DNA of 64,000 nucleotides from contig NC_133030.1 of NCBI RefSeq assembly GCF_048771995.1, positions 58,312,001 to 58,376,000 of the forward strand, read 5' to 3'. The DNA comes from Taeniopygia guttata. Lineage: Eukaryota > Chordata > Aves > Passeriformes > Estrildidae. The notes under the pieces were generated by a model that was not told the origin of the DNA, did not search any database, and saw nothing but the letters and a program-made list of their open reading frames with translations. Made by a program: the position numbers and the translations under genes. Shown here piece by piece: positions 63,982 to 64,000 of the stretch (position 1 is the first letter of the stretch; each line of letters opens with the position of its first letter).

Positions 63982-64000
63982 GTCTGCAAACTGCAAAGCT

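Larger units (their letters stand above)
18550..64000 (-). other. RHOJ: RHOJ first intron, partial (continues past the window end)
   Basis: Everything upstream of the second coding exon is interpreted as intron 1, because the exon at 18549 opens with a phase-1 acceptor and no P-loop-encoding exon exists in the remaining sequence. At least 45.4 kb long. It carries the ERV LTRs and most of the CR1 fragments listed separately. I saw no nested gene: the longest open frames are unconserved-looking shadows without domains. This would fall if another transcript were mapped here. Confidence 0.8.

Overview
This window looks like a vertebrate nuclear genome, most probably a songbird (passerine). It is intron-rich, lacks dense open reading frames, and is littered with short 5'-truncated CR1 retrotransposon ends, which carry the bird-typical CACAGAATCATAGAATG / TTCTATGATTCTATG terminus. 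It also holds several solo endogenous-retrovirus LTRs of the kind common in passerines. I see no bacterial, phage or plasmid feature, no CRISPR array, and no tRNA or rRNA gene.

One protein-coding gene is supported: RHOJ (TCL), a Rho-family small GTPase, on the minus strand. Its last four coding exons lie at 18549-18491, 13427-13263, 12191-12096 and 10802-10656. All have GT-AG boundaries, and together they encode 155 residues. These run from the strand before switch II (DTAGQE), through the TQID and SAL nucleotide-binding motifs, to a polybasic, cysteine-rich CAAX tail. The first coding exon (P-loop and switch I) is not in the window. It must lie beyond position 64000, so 18550-64000 is all first intron. 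Such a large first intron fits what is known of mammalian RHOJ.

Region by region: 1-10655 is downstream of the stop codon. It may contain a long 3' UTR, with a candidate distal poly(A) site on the minus strand near 3200, and otherwise holds a few old CR1 fragments. 10656-18549 carries the exons, two CR1 3' ends in introns, and a long (AAAAT)n array. 18550-64000 is intron 1. It holds an antisense-looking ERV LTR at about 28.5-29.2 kb, two nearly identical 618/617-bp solo LTRs in opposite orientation (30698-31315 and 38245-38861) each with its own target-site duplication, a separate 390-bp solo LTR (33854-34243) with a 6-bp duplication beside stacked CR1 copies, further CR1 fragments and simple repeats. 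The remainder is unremarkable non-coding sequence. GPHB5 and PPP2R5E, which follow RHOJ in the human genome, are not recognisable in the 10.6 kb downstream.

I did not find a previously undescribed biological system. The most useful observations are the exact LTR boundaries, the RHOJ tail differences, the possible alternative 3' ends and the unstable-looking pentanucleotide array.
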